10,000 bases of DNA from Asticcacaulis sp. (GCF_020217185.1 NZ_JAIWNX010000125.1:1-10000); one strand, 5' to 3'; positions 1-7,278 are shown, counted from the stretch's first letter. The notes: generated by a model from the sequence alone, not told the origin. A program made the numbers and translations.

Positions 1-1943
1 AGGTAGAGGCGGCGCAGGCTCTGGGCCTCAACTGCCTCCATGCGCACCGCAATGTCGGCAAGCACGATGTCTTTGATCGTCAGGACGAACTGGGGCTGAT
101 GCGCGTCATGGAACCCGGCGGCGGGCGCCACGCCATCGGCAAGGACCTGAAACCCGGCGAAAGCCTGTCCGAAGCCGATGCCTTCAGCCGCGCCTATATG
201 ATCGAGAAGTGTCGCCTGATGGCCAGAACCTTCCGTTCGCATCCGTCACTGGCGCACTACACGCTTCAGAACGAAATCGGGGCCAATCTCAACAATCCTG
301 ACGTCCAGAATGTTCTGAAAATTATTCACGACGAAGACCCGTCGCGCACGGTCATCCTCAATGACGGCTTTGTCAAACGGGGCGCAGCGCAGGCCATGTA
401 TCTGGCCTATAATGACCACTATTTCCGCTCGGATGTCGAACCTTTCGGCGGCTGGTGGGTGGAGCATCAGGGGGCCGGGGATCAGTGGTACGACAAGTTC
501 TATCAGTCGAAAGACAGCTACATCCATTATCAGACCGGTAAGCCCTATATCGTCGAATTTGGTGAAATGCAGGGCTGCGCCACGGCGGACAACCATGTGC
601 TGATGGTCGCCGACATTCTGGCCAATGGCGGTAAGTCCTACGACCTTGAAGACCATAAGGTCATCGTGCAGAACACCTCGGCCTATCTCGATAAATGGGG
701 CTTCCGCAAAGCGTTTCCGACGACGGAAAGCCTGTTCCTGTCGGTGGGTCGCAAGGTTTATGACGCCTGGCAGAACTATCTGGAAAACATCCGCATCGGT
801 GACGAAGTCGATATAGCCGCGATTTCCGGCTGGGAGACGACGGCCATCGAAAACCACTCGGGCATTGTCGATAATCTGCGCTATTTCAAATCGCCACCCG
901 ATCTTCTGCGCAACAGCCTGCTGCCGGTCCGGCCGATCGCCAAGCAACGTCGTCTGGTCTATGCGACGGGTGAAGCGGCCGAACTCGACATCTACCTGCT
1001 CAATGATACCGATGCGCAGATCAGCGGTGAGATGATCCTGAGCCTGATTGCGCCGGACGGGACGACGACCGAGATTGCCCGCTATGCAGCGCCGACGCAT
1101 ATGAAGGATCAGTTCCGCTACCTGCTGGCGGAGAAGGTGCTGACGCCCGCCCTGACGAAGCCGGGTATCAACAAGGTTCAGATTGAGCTGAAAGGCTACC
1201 CGTCTTTTGTGCGCGACCTGTGGGTGGTGGACAATGCCTCAGGGCTGAAAAAGCCGGTGACGCTGGCCGTATCGGGTGTGGCCAAATCCTTCCGCGATCA
1301 GTTGACGGCCATCCCCGGCCTGACGGTTGAAGATTTCAAGGCCGGTGGGAAATATGATGTCATCATCGCTTCGGGCCTTAAAGCCGAAGAGATTGCCAGG
1401 CGTCAGGTAGGGGAGCAGACGGGCCTTGAAGCCCAGCCCAAGGCCGGCGAAAAGCCCAAGCTCATTCTGGGCGAACTGCCGGCGGACGTGCTGGCCGCGG
1501 TAAAGGCGGGGACGCCACTGCTGGCCTATGTGCCGGAAGACGGTCTGGCCGAAGGGGTGGCAAAGCAGTTGTCGGCGCTGGGCCTGTTCTCTTATGCCGG
1601 TCAGGTGGGTAATCTGCGTGCGCCGTGGATGGGCAACTGGAACTATCTGCGCGCCCACCCGATCTTCGACGGCCTGCCGGTGGATCAGGCCACGTCGGTC
1701 TTCCATCAGGTCGAAGGTCAGCCCTCGAATGGGTTGCGGATCGACGGCCCTGTCATCGGGCCGGAAGGCATTGAGGTTATCGCCGCCTACAGCCGTGACC
1801 ATGACCGCCAAAACGGCGCAGCGAGTTTTACGGTACGCAAGGACGGCATGAAGGTTATCGTACACCGATTGCCCGACATGGTGGCCCCGCTTCAGCGACG
1901 CTTCCTGATCAATGCGATTAGCTGGTTATCCGGAATCTACTGA
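1..1943 (+). CDS. Glycoside hydrolase family 2-type protein, 5'-truncated, with C-terminal amidotransferase-like domain
   Basis: The reading frame is open from base 3 to the TGA at 1941-1943, so the true start lies left of the window; the first in-window ATG (99) is internal. About 646 residues are visible. The first part reads like a (beta/alpha)8 barrel of GH2/clan GH-A: LGLNCLHAHRN near the left edge, then QNEIG, where the Asn-Glu pair (270-275) is the expected acid/base, and YIVEFGE, where the first Glu (555-557) is the likely nucleophile. A beta-sandwich-like region follows (about 960-1240). The last third (about 1260-1940), with HPIFDGLP and a closing LINAISWL, resembles the glutamine-amidotransferase/ThuA-like C-terminal domain found in some large GH2 proteins. 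The family hydrolyses beta-glycosides, often periplasmically; substrate and signal peptide cannot be read here. No close same-strand neighbour is visible. The hydrolase assignment is firm, the exact activity is unknown, and the C-terminal domain name is inferred. Confidence 0.85.
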   Translation, partial: VEAAQALGLNCLHAHRNVGKHDVFDRQDELGLMRVMEPGGGRHAIGKDLKPGESLSEADAFSRAYMIEKCRLMARTFRSHPSLAHYTLQNEIGANLNNPDVQNVLKIIHDEDPSRTVILNDGFVKRGAAQAMYLAYNDHYFRSDVEPFGGWWVEHQGAGDQWYDKFYQSKDSYIHYQTGKPYIVEFGEMQGCATADNHVLMVADILANGGKSYDLEDHKVIVQNTSAYLDKWGFRKAFPTTESLFLSVGRKVYDAWQNYLENIRIGDEVDIAAISGWETTAIENHSGIVDNLRYFKSPPDLLRNSLLPVRPIAKQRRLVYATGEAAELDIYLLNDTDAQISGEMILSLIAPDGTTTEIARYAAPTHMKDQFRYLLAEKVLTPALTKPGINKVQIELKGYPSFVRDLWVVDNASGLKKPVTLAVSGVAKSFRDQLTAIPGLTVEDFKAGGKYDVIIASGLKAEEIARRQVGEQTGLEAQPKAGEKPKLILGELPADVLAAVKAGTPLLAYVPEDGLAEGVAKQLSALGLFSYAGQVGNLRAPWMGNWNYLRAHPIFDGLPVDQATSVFHQVEGQPSNGLRIDGPVIGPEGIEVIAAYSRDHDRQNGAASFTVRKDGMKVIVHRLPDMVAPLQRRFLINAISWLSGIY

Positions 1944-2087
1944 TGACGCTCAGCATGGGCAAAGCCATATGGCTATCATGAGCCTGCCCGGCTGTCAGTT
2001 CTATAGCGGCGACGGGTCATGAAAACGGCCTCCAAATCAGTGGATGTGTATGACAGCTTGAAAACCCGTTTTATGAGTTTACTGCCT

Positions 2088-2122
2088 AATACCAAGGGGC
2101 ATTGAAAATGACTCTTGGTATT
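2088..2122. repeat. Inverted repeat / stem-loop 1 of 3
   Basis: AATACCAAG (2088-2096) pairs perfectly with CTTGGTATT (2114-2122). A G-T and a G-C pair extend the stem inward by two, leaving a loop of about 13 bases. A short TTT (2121-2123) sits at the end of the stem, so it could be part of a weak plus-strand terminator after the hydrolase. An operator-like role cannot be excluded. Confidence 0.5.
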
Positions 2123-2130
2123 TCATCCGG

Positions 2131-2174
2131 GAATTTCTCATGTCACTGATACATATGAGAAATTCTCGTTTCTT
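2131..2174 (+). terminator. Putative terminator hairpin downstream of the glycoside hydrolase gene
   Basis: GAATTTCTCAT (2131-2141) is an 11-base perfect inverted repeat of ATGAGAAATTC (2155-2165). A G-T and a T-A pair extend it inward to a 9-base loop (2144-2152), and wobble plus G-C pairing extends it outward. On the plus strand the stem is followed by TCGTTTCTT, an interrupted U-rich run, so a weak intrinsic terminator for the hydrolase transcript is plausible. The T-run is imperfect, hence moderate confidence. The stem itself is seen directly. Confidence 0.5.
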
Positions 2175-2209
2175 CAACGGCCGGATGCGGTCAGCATCTT
2201 CGGCCGTTG
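2175..2209. repeat. Long stem-loop just after the WbqC gene stop
   Basis: CAACGGCCG (2175-2183) pairs with CGGCCGTTG (2201-2209), and immediately inside GATGC (2184-2188) pairs with GCATC (2194-2198) around the loop GGTCA, with a two-base TT bulge. This gives 14 paired bases. It lies seven bases past the TAA stop (2218-2216) of the minus-strand wbqC-like gene, the usual place for a transcript-end hairpin. Neither side has a clear T-tract, so it may act as an RNA 3'-end stabiliser or a Rho-assisted end rather than a classic terminator. Confidence 0.5.
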
Positions 2210-2215
2210 GTATAA

Positions 2216-2956
2216 TTATGAGATCATGTTCTGAGCCTGTATGATTTGGCAGGCCTTGAGCCTTTCCTTCACACCGTCGATACCGGTGAACATCAGCACA
2301 TCAATAATGGACAGGGAGGATTCAAAATCCGCCCTTTGCTGGTCGTAGACCCTCTCATCCATCTTAAGAAAGTTCAGTTCCATGTTGCGGGCCTGGAAAC
2401 GGTCGGCTCTGTAAAGCGCGGCACCGCCTATGGGGTTGATATAGGTTCCGGCCCCGATTTGGTGTCCGACCTCAAGTGACCAGTCCCCGGCCTCCCTTAT
2501 GTTTGTGTAGTCGAAGCCACCGGAGGATTGCACGCGCAGTCGTGCGGATAGTCCCAGTTCATGGCACACAAGCCCGATGATGGCGGCGTTGAGGTCGGCG
2601 ATGTGGGATGTCCGTGTGTCCAGCGCTGTATCAACAAGTTCCATGACCAGACGGAAGTGCGGTGCTTTGCGATAGGCGGCCGCAAGCTGGCCGCGGATGC
2701 GTTCGCGCCAGGGCTGGCTATCATCTATGCGCATGTCGCGGATGCGTGTGTCACAGGCCGAACGGTGCAGGGGGACGACCATATAGGTCCAGCCATTGTC
2801 CGGGCGCAGGATCCGGTTGCGGTTGATCCAGCCGTGCCGGATATATTGCACGTCGTCATTGAGGACGAAAATATCGCTGGCTGCGATCAACTGCCAATAG
2901 CCCAGATAGGGAAAGAAATAGGGCTGCATGATCGCCAGAACGGGGCTGTGCCTCAT
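2216..2956 (-). CDS. WbqC-family protein
   Basis: The 246-residue protein opens with the WbqC hallmark MQPYFFPYLGYWQLI (about residues 10-24). It then carries GWINRNRI, TYINPIGG plus ALY, and a closing SLSIIDVLMF, all typical of the family at its usual length. WbqC proteins occur in O-antigen and surface-glycan clusters; their reaction is not firmly established, and roles in amino-sugar or acyl transfer have been proposed. I chose ATG 2956 over GTG 2965 because its first bases overlap the sulfotransferase stop as ATGA and because family members begin only a few residues before the MQPYFFP motif. It is the last gene of a three-gene minus-strand operon, so it is probably translationally coupled to the sulfotransferase. 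The family assignment is secure; the function is open. Confidence 0.9.
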   Translation of the reverse strand: MRHSPVLAIMQPYFFPYLGYWQLIAASDIFVLNDDVQYIRHGWINRNRILRPDNGWTYMVVPLHRSACDTRIRDMRIDDSQPWRERIRGQLAAAYRKAPHFRLVMELVDTALDTRTSHIADLNAAIIGLVCHELGLSARLRVQSSGGFDYTNIREAGDWSLEVGHQIGAGTYINPIGGAALYRADRFQARNMELNFLKMDERVYDQQRADFESSLSIIDVLMFTGIDGVKERLKACQIIQAQNMIS

Positions 2957-3990
2957 GTATCCCACGCCATTGCAAGACGGGTGGCCGGGCGGCGGCGCAA
3001 CTCATCGCGCAGCCGTGACCAGTTCTCATAGCGTTGTCGTTCCGCCGCTGGCAGCGCCAGATACTGGGGTTTGTCCCACGGATCGCGGGCCAGGACCGCG
3101 GTCTCTAGCGCCGCTAATCCATCATGGCCGGCAAGGTCATCGGCCTTCAGGTCCGGTACATAGCCGAACATAGCCATAAGAGGCGCACAGACCGCCTCGA
3201 CATAGGCGATCTGTTCTGCGTCCAGCCCCTGCCTGTACTGCCCGTGATTATCGCACATCAGGGGGCGTCCGATATTGCGCAGCATATGCGCACGCGCCGC
3301 CTCAGCGCGGGCATTTGCGCTAAAGTCCAGCATGGCGGGATCAAAGCCCATACCGAGTCTGGCGCAGGTCGCTGCCAGGACCCGTTCGGGATCGGCGAGC
3401 AGAGCCTCATAGGTCAGGACGGCCAGTCGCCGGCGTCCCTTCAGCCAGGCCAGACTGTTTACAAAGCCCGTCTGGTCGGCCATCCACTGCCGCGCGGCCC
3501 GGACGACGCCTCCGCGCAAGGCATCCGCACGTAACCAGGACAGGGCCATGTCGCGCGGATCGCGCACCATAAAGACATAGGCGGGCGCGTCCGAGACGCT
3601 TTCCAGAAAAGGCAGGAAGCCATGAATCGAGCATTCCTTGACGAAGATCCTGTCCCGGCCCGCTGACCTGCGTTCAGCCTCATAAAGGGCCGCCGCCATG
3701 CCTGCCGCACTGTTCTGGGTTTGCAGCACGGCTTCGCGTCTGGCGCGGGGCCAGGCATCGATCTGCCACAGGCCGAACTTGGCCTCGAACATATCAAGCA
3801 TGTCCCGGCGCAGGGCTGGAAGCTCATCCTCACCATAGTGTGCGGCGACCTCGGAAAAGACACGAAACAGATGCGCCGCCCCGGGGCCGCAGATATGCGG
3901 ATGGGCGGCGAACATCCGGCTCAGCAGATTGCTGCCTGAGCGTTCCGAACACATCAGGAAGATCGGGGCGTTCAGGCGGGCCTCGTTCAT
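2953..3990 (-). CDS. Sulfotransferase family protein
   Basis: The 345-residue protein has both PAPS-binding signatures of the sulfotransferase superfamily. The 5'-phosphosulfate loop is CSERSGSNLLSRM (residues 14-26), and the 3'-phosphate motif is RDPRDMALSW (143-152). LTYEALLADPERVL (192-205) and a C-terminal GLDAEQ to MFGY stretch (255-277) are also family-typical. Such enzymes move sulfate from PAPS to hydroxyl or amino groups of glycans or small molecules in the cytoplasm. The acceptor is not readable, but sitting between a sugar aminotransferase and WbqC argues for a sugar or glycan precursor. It starts at ATG 3990, whose ATGA overlaps the stop of the preceding gene, and its own stop overlaps the next start in the same way. 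No signal peptide is visible. Residues after about 280 are poorly conserved in my reading and may be a lineage-specific tail. Confidence 0.88.
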   Translation of the reverse strand: MNEARLNAPIFLMCSERSGSNLLSRMFAAHPHICGPGAAHLFRVFSEVAAHYGEDELPALRRDMLDMFEAKFGLWQIDAWPRARREAVLQTQNSAAGMAAALYEAERRSAGRDRIFVKECSIHGFLPFLESVSDAPAYVFMVRDPRDMALSWLRADALRGGVVRAARQWMADQTGFVNSLAWLKGRRRLAVLTYEALLADPERVLAATCARLGMGFDPAMLDFSANARAEAARAHMLRNIGRPLMCDNHGQYRQGLDAEQIAYVEAVCAPLMAMFGYVPDLKADDLAGHDGLAALETAVLARDPWDKPQYLALPAAERQRYENWSRLRDELRRRPATRLAMAWDT

Positions 3991-5972
3991 GAAGCCATTT
4001 CCGTGTGCGGAACACTCAGGCTGCGCAGGGTTTCGATAATCAGATCGCGTTCGAGGCGGGCCATGCCGGGATGACAGGGAATATTGACAAGGCGCCGGTG
4101 CAGGGAGTGCGCTCCGGGAGCCTGTGCGGAAAGAGGGGCATAGACCTTGCGCAGGACCATGTGCGGATTTTCAAGCCGCTCGACCGGCACATCGACTGGT
4201 GCGAGAACGGGCAGGCCCATCAGGGGACGGCGGGGCAGGGGGCCAAGCATCTCAAAGCCCGCCTGAAGGGCCAGGGAGGCGATGCGTTGGGCCTGCAATT
4301 CATAGACCGGGGCCCAGGCCGGGGCCTGATACAGTCTGTCCAGTATATAGGCCGCGGCAATATCGGAAAGTTTGGCATTGATAGAGGCGTCAAGCGGCCG
4401 GTACCCATTGTGCCGGTGAAAGATGAGCTGCCTCAAGGCTTCCTCATCCTCGGCTGGGGCCAGGATGAAGCCGCCCTCACCCAGGCCAAAGGGCTTGGTC
4501 TGGTGAGCGCTGAAGGCCTGGTAGGGCGCGCGGGTATCGGGCCGTGCGCTGAATCCGGCCGCGTTGTCGATGAGCAGCAGCTTGCCGGTTTCCGCAGCGA
4601 AATCCGCATAGGCGGAAAAGTCGTTGAAATAGCCAAAGGGATTGGTGACGACCAGACCGTCATAACTGTCCTGGGGCAGGTTCCGCACAGCATCAAGACT
4701 CAAGCGCGCGCTGGCATCGACATCCACCACGGTCGAACCGGCGAAATACCCCCGAACTACATTGAAATAGCTCAGGGCGGGCACGCACCAGTGCAACGGC
4801 CGCCCGATCTTGTGTTCATGAAGCCGTGCCAGGGTTTCCAGGGCCAGAGTGCCATTGGCGCAGGGCAGGATCAGGTGCGAATTCTCAAGCCCTGCATATT
4901 CATGCAGGGCGCTCGCCAGCAGAGAAGAGACGGGCCCGAAATTCGACCAGTGATTGGCCCGCGCGCTGAGCGACAGGAAACGGGCAATCTGTTCCGGATC
5001 CGGCGACTTATTCTCGACAAAATCGATGACGGCCGGTTTCGGCGAGGGCTTCGCCCCGGTTGGGAAGGCGGCGTCCTCAAGCTGTTCCGACAGCCGCTTG
5101 AACTGCGTATCGATCAGGGCAAGGCGTCGTCTGGGGGGATAGGCTTCGCGCCCGACCCAGCGATTATAGGTGCATACCAGTCTTTCGTAATGAACCGAGG
5201 CCCAGGACCGGGGCAAAACATCGCTTTCAAGGGCGCACAGGCTGAGCGCCAGCCCCGCATCCACCCAGCGCACACCGCTGAAGCGCTTGCGCAAGCGCAG
5301 GATCAGATAGGGGGCGAGAGAGCCGGCCTGCAACAAGACCGTGACCTGCCGCGTTCCGGCAAGTCCTGCGGTGACAGCCTCGGCAAGGCGCGTCTCAATC
5401 TCGTCCCGCTGGGTCCGCGCCAGACTGGGGTGAATTTGCAGGAAACATCCGTGTTCCAGCCGGGCAAAGTCCAGAAAATCGCGTAGCGGATCGGGCCCCA
5501 GCACAATCACATGGTGATCGGACAGGCCTTTCAGGAAGCGCAGGAACTCACCACTTTCGACGGCGCGCTTCAACAGCAGGCCATCGGCACGGCGCACATG
5601 GGCCGGAATGGTCTCGTCCATGACCCTCAGGCAGGCCTCCGGGAATCCGGGTGTGCTGCTGAAGCGTGCGCAATCGGTCCAGGCCTCGGTTGAGACCCCG
5701 AAGGACAGGGTGTCATCGGGCTGAATATCCCGGATCAGATCCATAAGTTCGTCGATGAAGCCGTCCTCGAAAAATCCCTGCCCGGTGCGTCCCACCAGTT
5801 GGTCCGCCTTTTGTTTTTCCTCGGGGGTGACCGGCCAGGGCATTTGCCTTTGCACATCAACCATGCGTTCCCAAAATCCATGGTTGATCTTAACATAGGT
5901 GAAGTCTGGCTCCGCCATAAACGCCTTCAGCCACAGATCAAAGGATGAAAGCGTTCCGCCGCCCGTATCCAT
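3987..5972 (-). CDS. Fusion protein: putative GT-D-like N-terminal domain + DegT/DnrJ/EryC1-type aminotransferase
   Basis: At 661 residues this is far longer than a usual DegT aminotransferase (about 370-400). Residues about 340-655 form the PLP enzyme: NFGPVSS (344-350), CANGTLAL (371-378), NPFGYFNDF (444-452), DNAA (469-472, Asp contacting the PLP ring nitrogen), SAHQTKPFGLGEGG (488-501) with the Schiff-base Lys493, and NAKLSDIAAAYILDRL (532-547). Such enzymes aminate keto-sugar nucleotides for surface glycans. Residues 1-300 contain INHGFWERM (29-37), a VIVLGP strand (155-160) and VTVLLQAGSLAPY to VDAG (210-240). This order recalls GT-D-fold (DUF1792-like) glycosyltransferase domains, but the usual Gly-Asp-Gly-Glu-type motif is replaced by NHGFWE, so that part is tentative. 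A Pro/Lys/Glu-rich linker (about 300-335) joins the halves. ATG 5972 is supported by GGAGG (5986-5982) nine bases upstream. It is the first gene of the operon. Confidence 0.85.
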   Translation of the reverse strand: MDTGGGTLSSFDLWLKAFMAEPDFTYVKINHGFWERMVDVQRQMPWPVTPEEKQKADQLVGRTGQGFFEDGFIDELMDLIRDIQPDDTLSFGVSTEAWTDCARFSSTPGFPEACLRVMDETIPAHVRRADGLLLKRAVESGEFLRFLKGLSDHHVIVLGPDPLRDFLDFARLEHGCFLQIHPSLARTQRDEIETRLAEAVTAGLAGTRQVTVLLQAGSLAPYLILRLRKRFSGVRWVDAGLALSLCALESDVLPRSWASVHYERLVCTYNRWVGREAYPPRRRLALIDTQFKRLSEQLEDAAFPTGAKPSPKPAVIDFVENKSPDPEQIARFLSLSARANHWSNFGPVSSLLASALHEYAGLENSHLILPCANGTLALETLARLHEHKIGRPLHWCVPALSYFNVVRGYFAGSTVVDVDASARLSLDAVRNLPQDSYDGLVVTNPFGYFNDFSAYADFAAETGKLLLIDNAAGFSARPDTRAPYQAFSAHQTKPFGLGEGGFILAPAEDEEALRQLIFHRHNGYRPLDASINAKLSDIAAAYILDRLYQAPAWAPVYELQAQRIASLALQAGFEMLGPLPRRPLMGLPVLAPVDVPVERLENPHMVLRKVYAPLSAQAPGAHSLHRRLVNIPCHPGMARLERDLIIETLRSLSVPHTEMAS

Positions 5973-6186
5973 GAAACGGCGCCTCCGATATTTTTAATTT
6001 TTAAAACAGAATGTTAAGAGGAATGATTCTTTCAAATCATCCCCCCGCAGACAGGTTTTTACCCGCATGTCCGAAGCTAAATCTTTAAACCATGGAGGGA
6101 AATTTTCAACCGCAATCTTTTGTTGACTCGCCTGAAAATACATGTGATCCACAACATATTCGACCTAAAAGTGTGTGGAGGGCCCT
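5973..6186. promoter_or_regulatory. AT-rich divergent promoter region
   Basis: This gap separates the minus-strand aminotransferase operon from the plus-strand collar cluster, so it should hold promoters for both. It is clearly more AT-rich than its neighbours, especially 5990-6030. A TTGACT at 6123-6128 is a candidate -35 for the collar genes, but I see no good -10 at 16-18 bases. A 6-base inverted repeat, ATGATT (6023-6028) and AATCAT (6035-6040), lies 50-70 bases before the aminotransferase start and could be an operator or leader hairpin. For the minus strand, GGAGG (5986-5982) is the ribosome binding site. I see no convincing gene here. Confidence 0.5.
6177..6182 (+). promoter_or_regulatory. 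Ribosome binding site deciding a GTG start
   Basis: GGAGGG lies four bases before GTG 6187. The other in-frame GTG at 6175 overlaps this site and has no Shine-Dalgarno-like sequence upstream. Starting at 6187 gives the family's standard opening MEPFLGEI, so this site decides the start of the first collar gene. Confidence 0.7.
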
Positions 6187-6702
6187 GTGGAACCTTTTCT
6201 GGGTGAGATTAAGATATTACCGTACAGCAAGAGTCTGCAGGGATGGCATTTGTGCGACGGTTCTGTTCTGCAGATAAGGAGCAATCAGGCCCTTTATTCC
6301 CTGTTGGGCTTCAATTATGGCGGCGACGGTCGTGACACCTTTGGATTGCCAGACCTGCGTGGCAGGGTCCCTGTCTGCATCGGTACCCAGGCTCCGTTCC
6401 AAAACCAGGGCAATAAGGGCGGGGAGGAAGCGGTCACTCTCACCATGGCGAACATGCCGCTGCATGGCCATCCCTTCGGTGCGATCACCCAGACCGGGAC
6501 CTCGGTTGACAGCACAAACACGCTCTACGCCGCAACCAGTCAGCCGCCACTCTATGTGGCCCCCACCAAGCCACTGGTGACCATTGCCGGCAATTCGGTT
6601 GAGGCCGCGGGCGGCAGTTCGCCCAGCCATTCCAATCTCCAGCCCTATCTGGTCCTGGCCTATTACATCGCCACCTCGGGCATCTATCCCACACGGCCCT
6701 AA
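6187..6702 (+). CDS. Phage tail collar domain protein 1 (MdpB/microcystin-dependent type)
   Basis: The 171-residue protein has the full small-tail-collar pattern: MEPFLGEI at the start, GWHLCDGS (19-26), LYSLLG, NYGGDGRDTFGLPDLRGRVP (43-62), a central MPLHGH (90-95), and a C-terminal NLQPYLVLAYYIATSGIYP (150-168). Stand-alone proteins of this type are common in proteobacteria and cyanobacteria, usually in tandem sets, and their role is poorly known; in phages the domain forms trimeric fibre parts. No signal peptide or membrane segment is visible. The start is GTG with GGAGGG just upstream. It is first of three homologous genes on this strand, followed after 39 bases by the second. The family call is strong; the function is unknown. 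Confidence 0.88.
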   Translation: MEPFLGEIKILPYSKSLQGWHLCDGSVLQIRSNQALYSLLGFNYGGDGRDTFGLPDLRGRVPVCIGTQAPFQNQGNKGGEEAVTLTMANMPLHGHPFGAITQTGTSVDSTNTLYAATSQPPLYVAPTKPLVTIAGNSVEAAGGSSPSHSNLQPYLVLAYYIATSGIYPTRP

Positions 6703-6741
6703 TGAGCCAGATTTTTTATTTCATTCTTCTGGAGATCGAAC

Positions 6742-7278
6742 ATGGACTGCTATGTTGGAGAAATTCGCCCTTTCGCCGGCTTGCACGCACCTCTGGACTG
6801 GGCCTTTTGTCTCGGACAAATCCTCCCCATCTCAGGCAATGAGGTGCTTTATTCCCTTATCGGCACCCAATTTGGCGGTGATGGTAGGGTTAATTTCGGC
6901 TTACCCAATCTTCAGGGCCGCTTGCCCATGGGCACCGGTACCGGCACGGGCCTGTCTCCGCGCGCCATGGGCGCTTCGGGGGGAAGCGACGTGGTCGCCC
7001 TGACCCTCGGTCAAATTCCAGCGCACAGCCACACGCTGAATGCCAGCCCGGAAACGGCGACCAGTGTGTCCCCCGGGCCAAATGTGACCTTTGGCACGGT
7101 CAGCAATGGCATGGCTTTTTATAATGACACTAACAAGCCGCCCACCGGCACGACATACGTCAATGCCGCCTGTATTCCGCAAAGTGGCGGCAATGGCTTG
7201 CCTCACGACAATGTCATGCCGACCACGGTCTTGAACTACATCATCTGCCTGAATGGTATGTATCCGCCTGTCCAATAG
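6742..7278 (+). CDS. Phage tail collar domain protein 2
   Basis: The 178-residue protein is a paralogue of the preceding gene: YVGEI at residues 4-8, DWAFCLGQ (19-26), LYSLIG, FGGDGRVNFGLPNLQGRLP (44-62), a Gly/Thr-rich turn (GTGTGTG, 64-70), IPAHSHTL (92-99) and a C-terminal LNYIICLNGMYP (164-175). Here the CDG of its neighbours reads CLG, and the C-terminal QP is replaced by MP (PHDNVMP, 154-160), so it is the most diverged at the two conserved ends. ATG 6742 has GGAGA (6731-6735) six bases upstream. No secretion signal is visible. Probably one transcript with its neighbours, since the gaps are 39 and 53 bases with no terminator seen. The central region (about 100-150) is Ser/Thr/Pro/Asn-rich and variable, as in fibre-tip proteins. 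Confidence 0.88.
   Translation: MDCYVGEIRPFAGLHAPLDWAFCLGQILPISGNEVLYSLIGTQFGGDGRVNFGLPNLQGRLPMGTGTGTGLSPRAMGASGGSDVVALTLGQIPAHSHTLNASPETATSVSPGPNVTFGTVSNGMAFYNDTNKPPTGTTYVNAACIPQSGGNGLPHDNVMPTTVLNYIICLNGMYPPVQ

Larger units (their letters stand above)
1944..2215. other. Non-coding convergent intergenic region with stacked inverted repeats
   Basis: This is the gap between the hydrolase stop and the stop of the minus-strand WbqC gene. I find no convincing coding region in it. It contains a 12-base perfect palindrome AGCCATATGGCT (1963-1974) and three consecutive stem-loop-forming inverted repeats between 2088 and 2209, listed separately. The density of inverted repeats between convergent genes suggests transcript-end structures for both sides, although none has a classical long T-tract. 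Confidence 0.6.

Noticed and set aside
246..1100. A 284-codon minus-strand open frame opposite the glycoside hydrolase
   Set aside because: Arg-rich composition with no domain; the opposite strand encodes clear GH2-type motifs across the whole stretch.
1963..1974. 12-base palindrome AGCCATATGGCT as a regulatory operator
   Set aside because: It lies just after a gene end, not in front of one, and no second copy is seen near a promoter; a chance palindrome is as likely.
4005..5486. A 493-codon plus-strand open frame opposite the aminotransferase fusion
   Set aside because: It lies antisense to a gene with clear motifs, has low-complexity composition and no recognisable domain; long antisense frames are common in GC-rich DNA.
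6175..6186. GTG 6175 as start of the first collar gene
   Set aside because: The start at GTG 6187 has GGAGGG upstream and gives the family-standard N-terminus; at 6175 that site would be inside the coding region.
6092..6277. A 61-codon plus-strand frame starting upstream of the first collar gene
   Set aside because: It runs out of frame into the collar coding sequence, shows no family features and has no clear ribosome binding site before its ATG.
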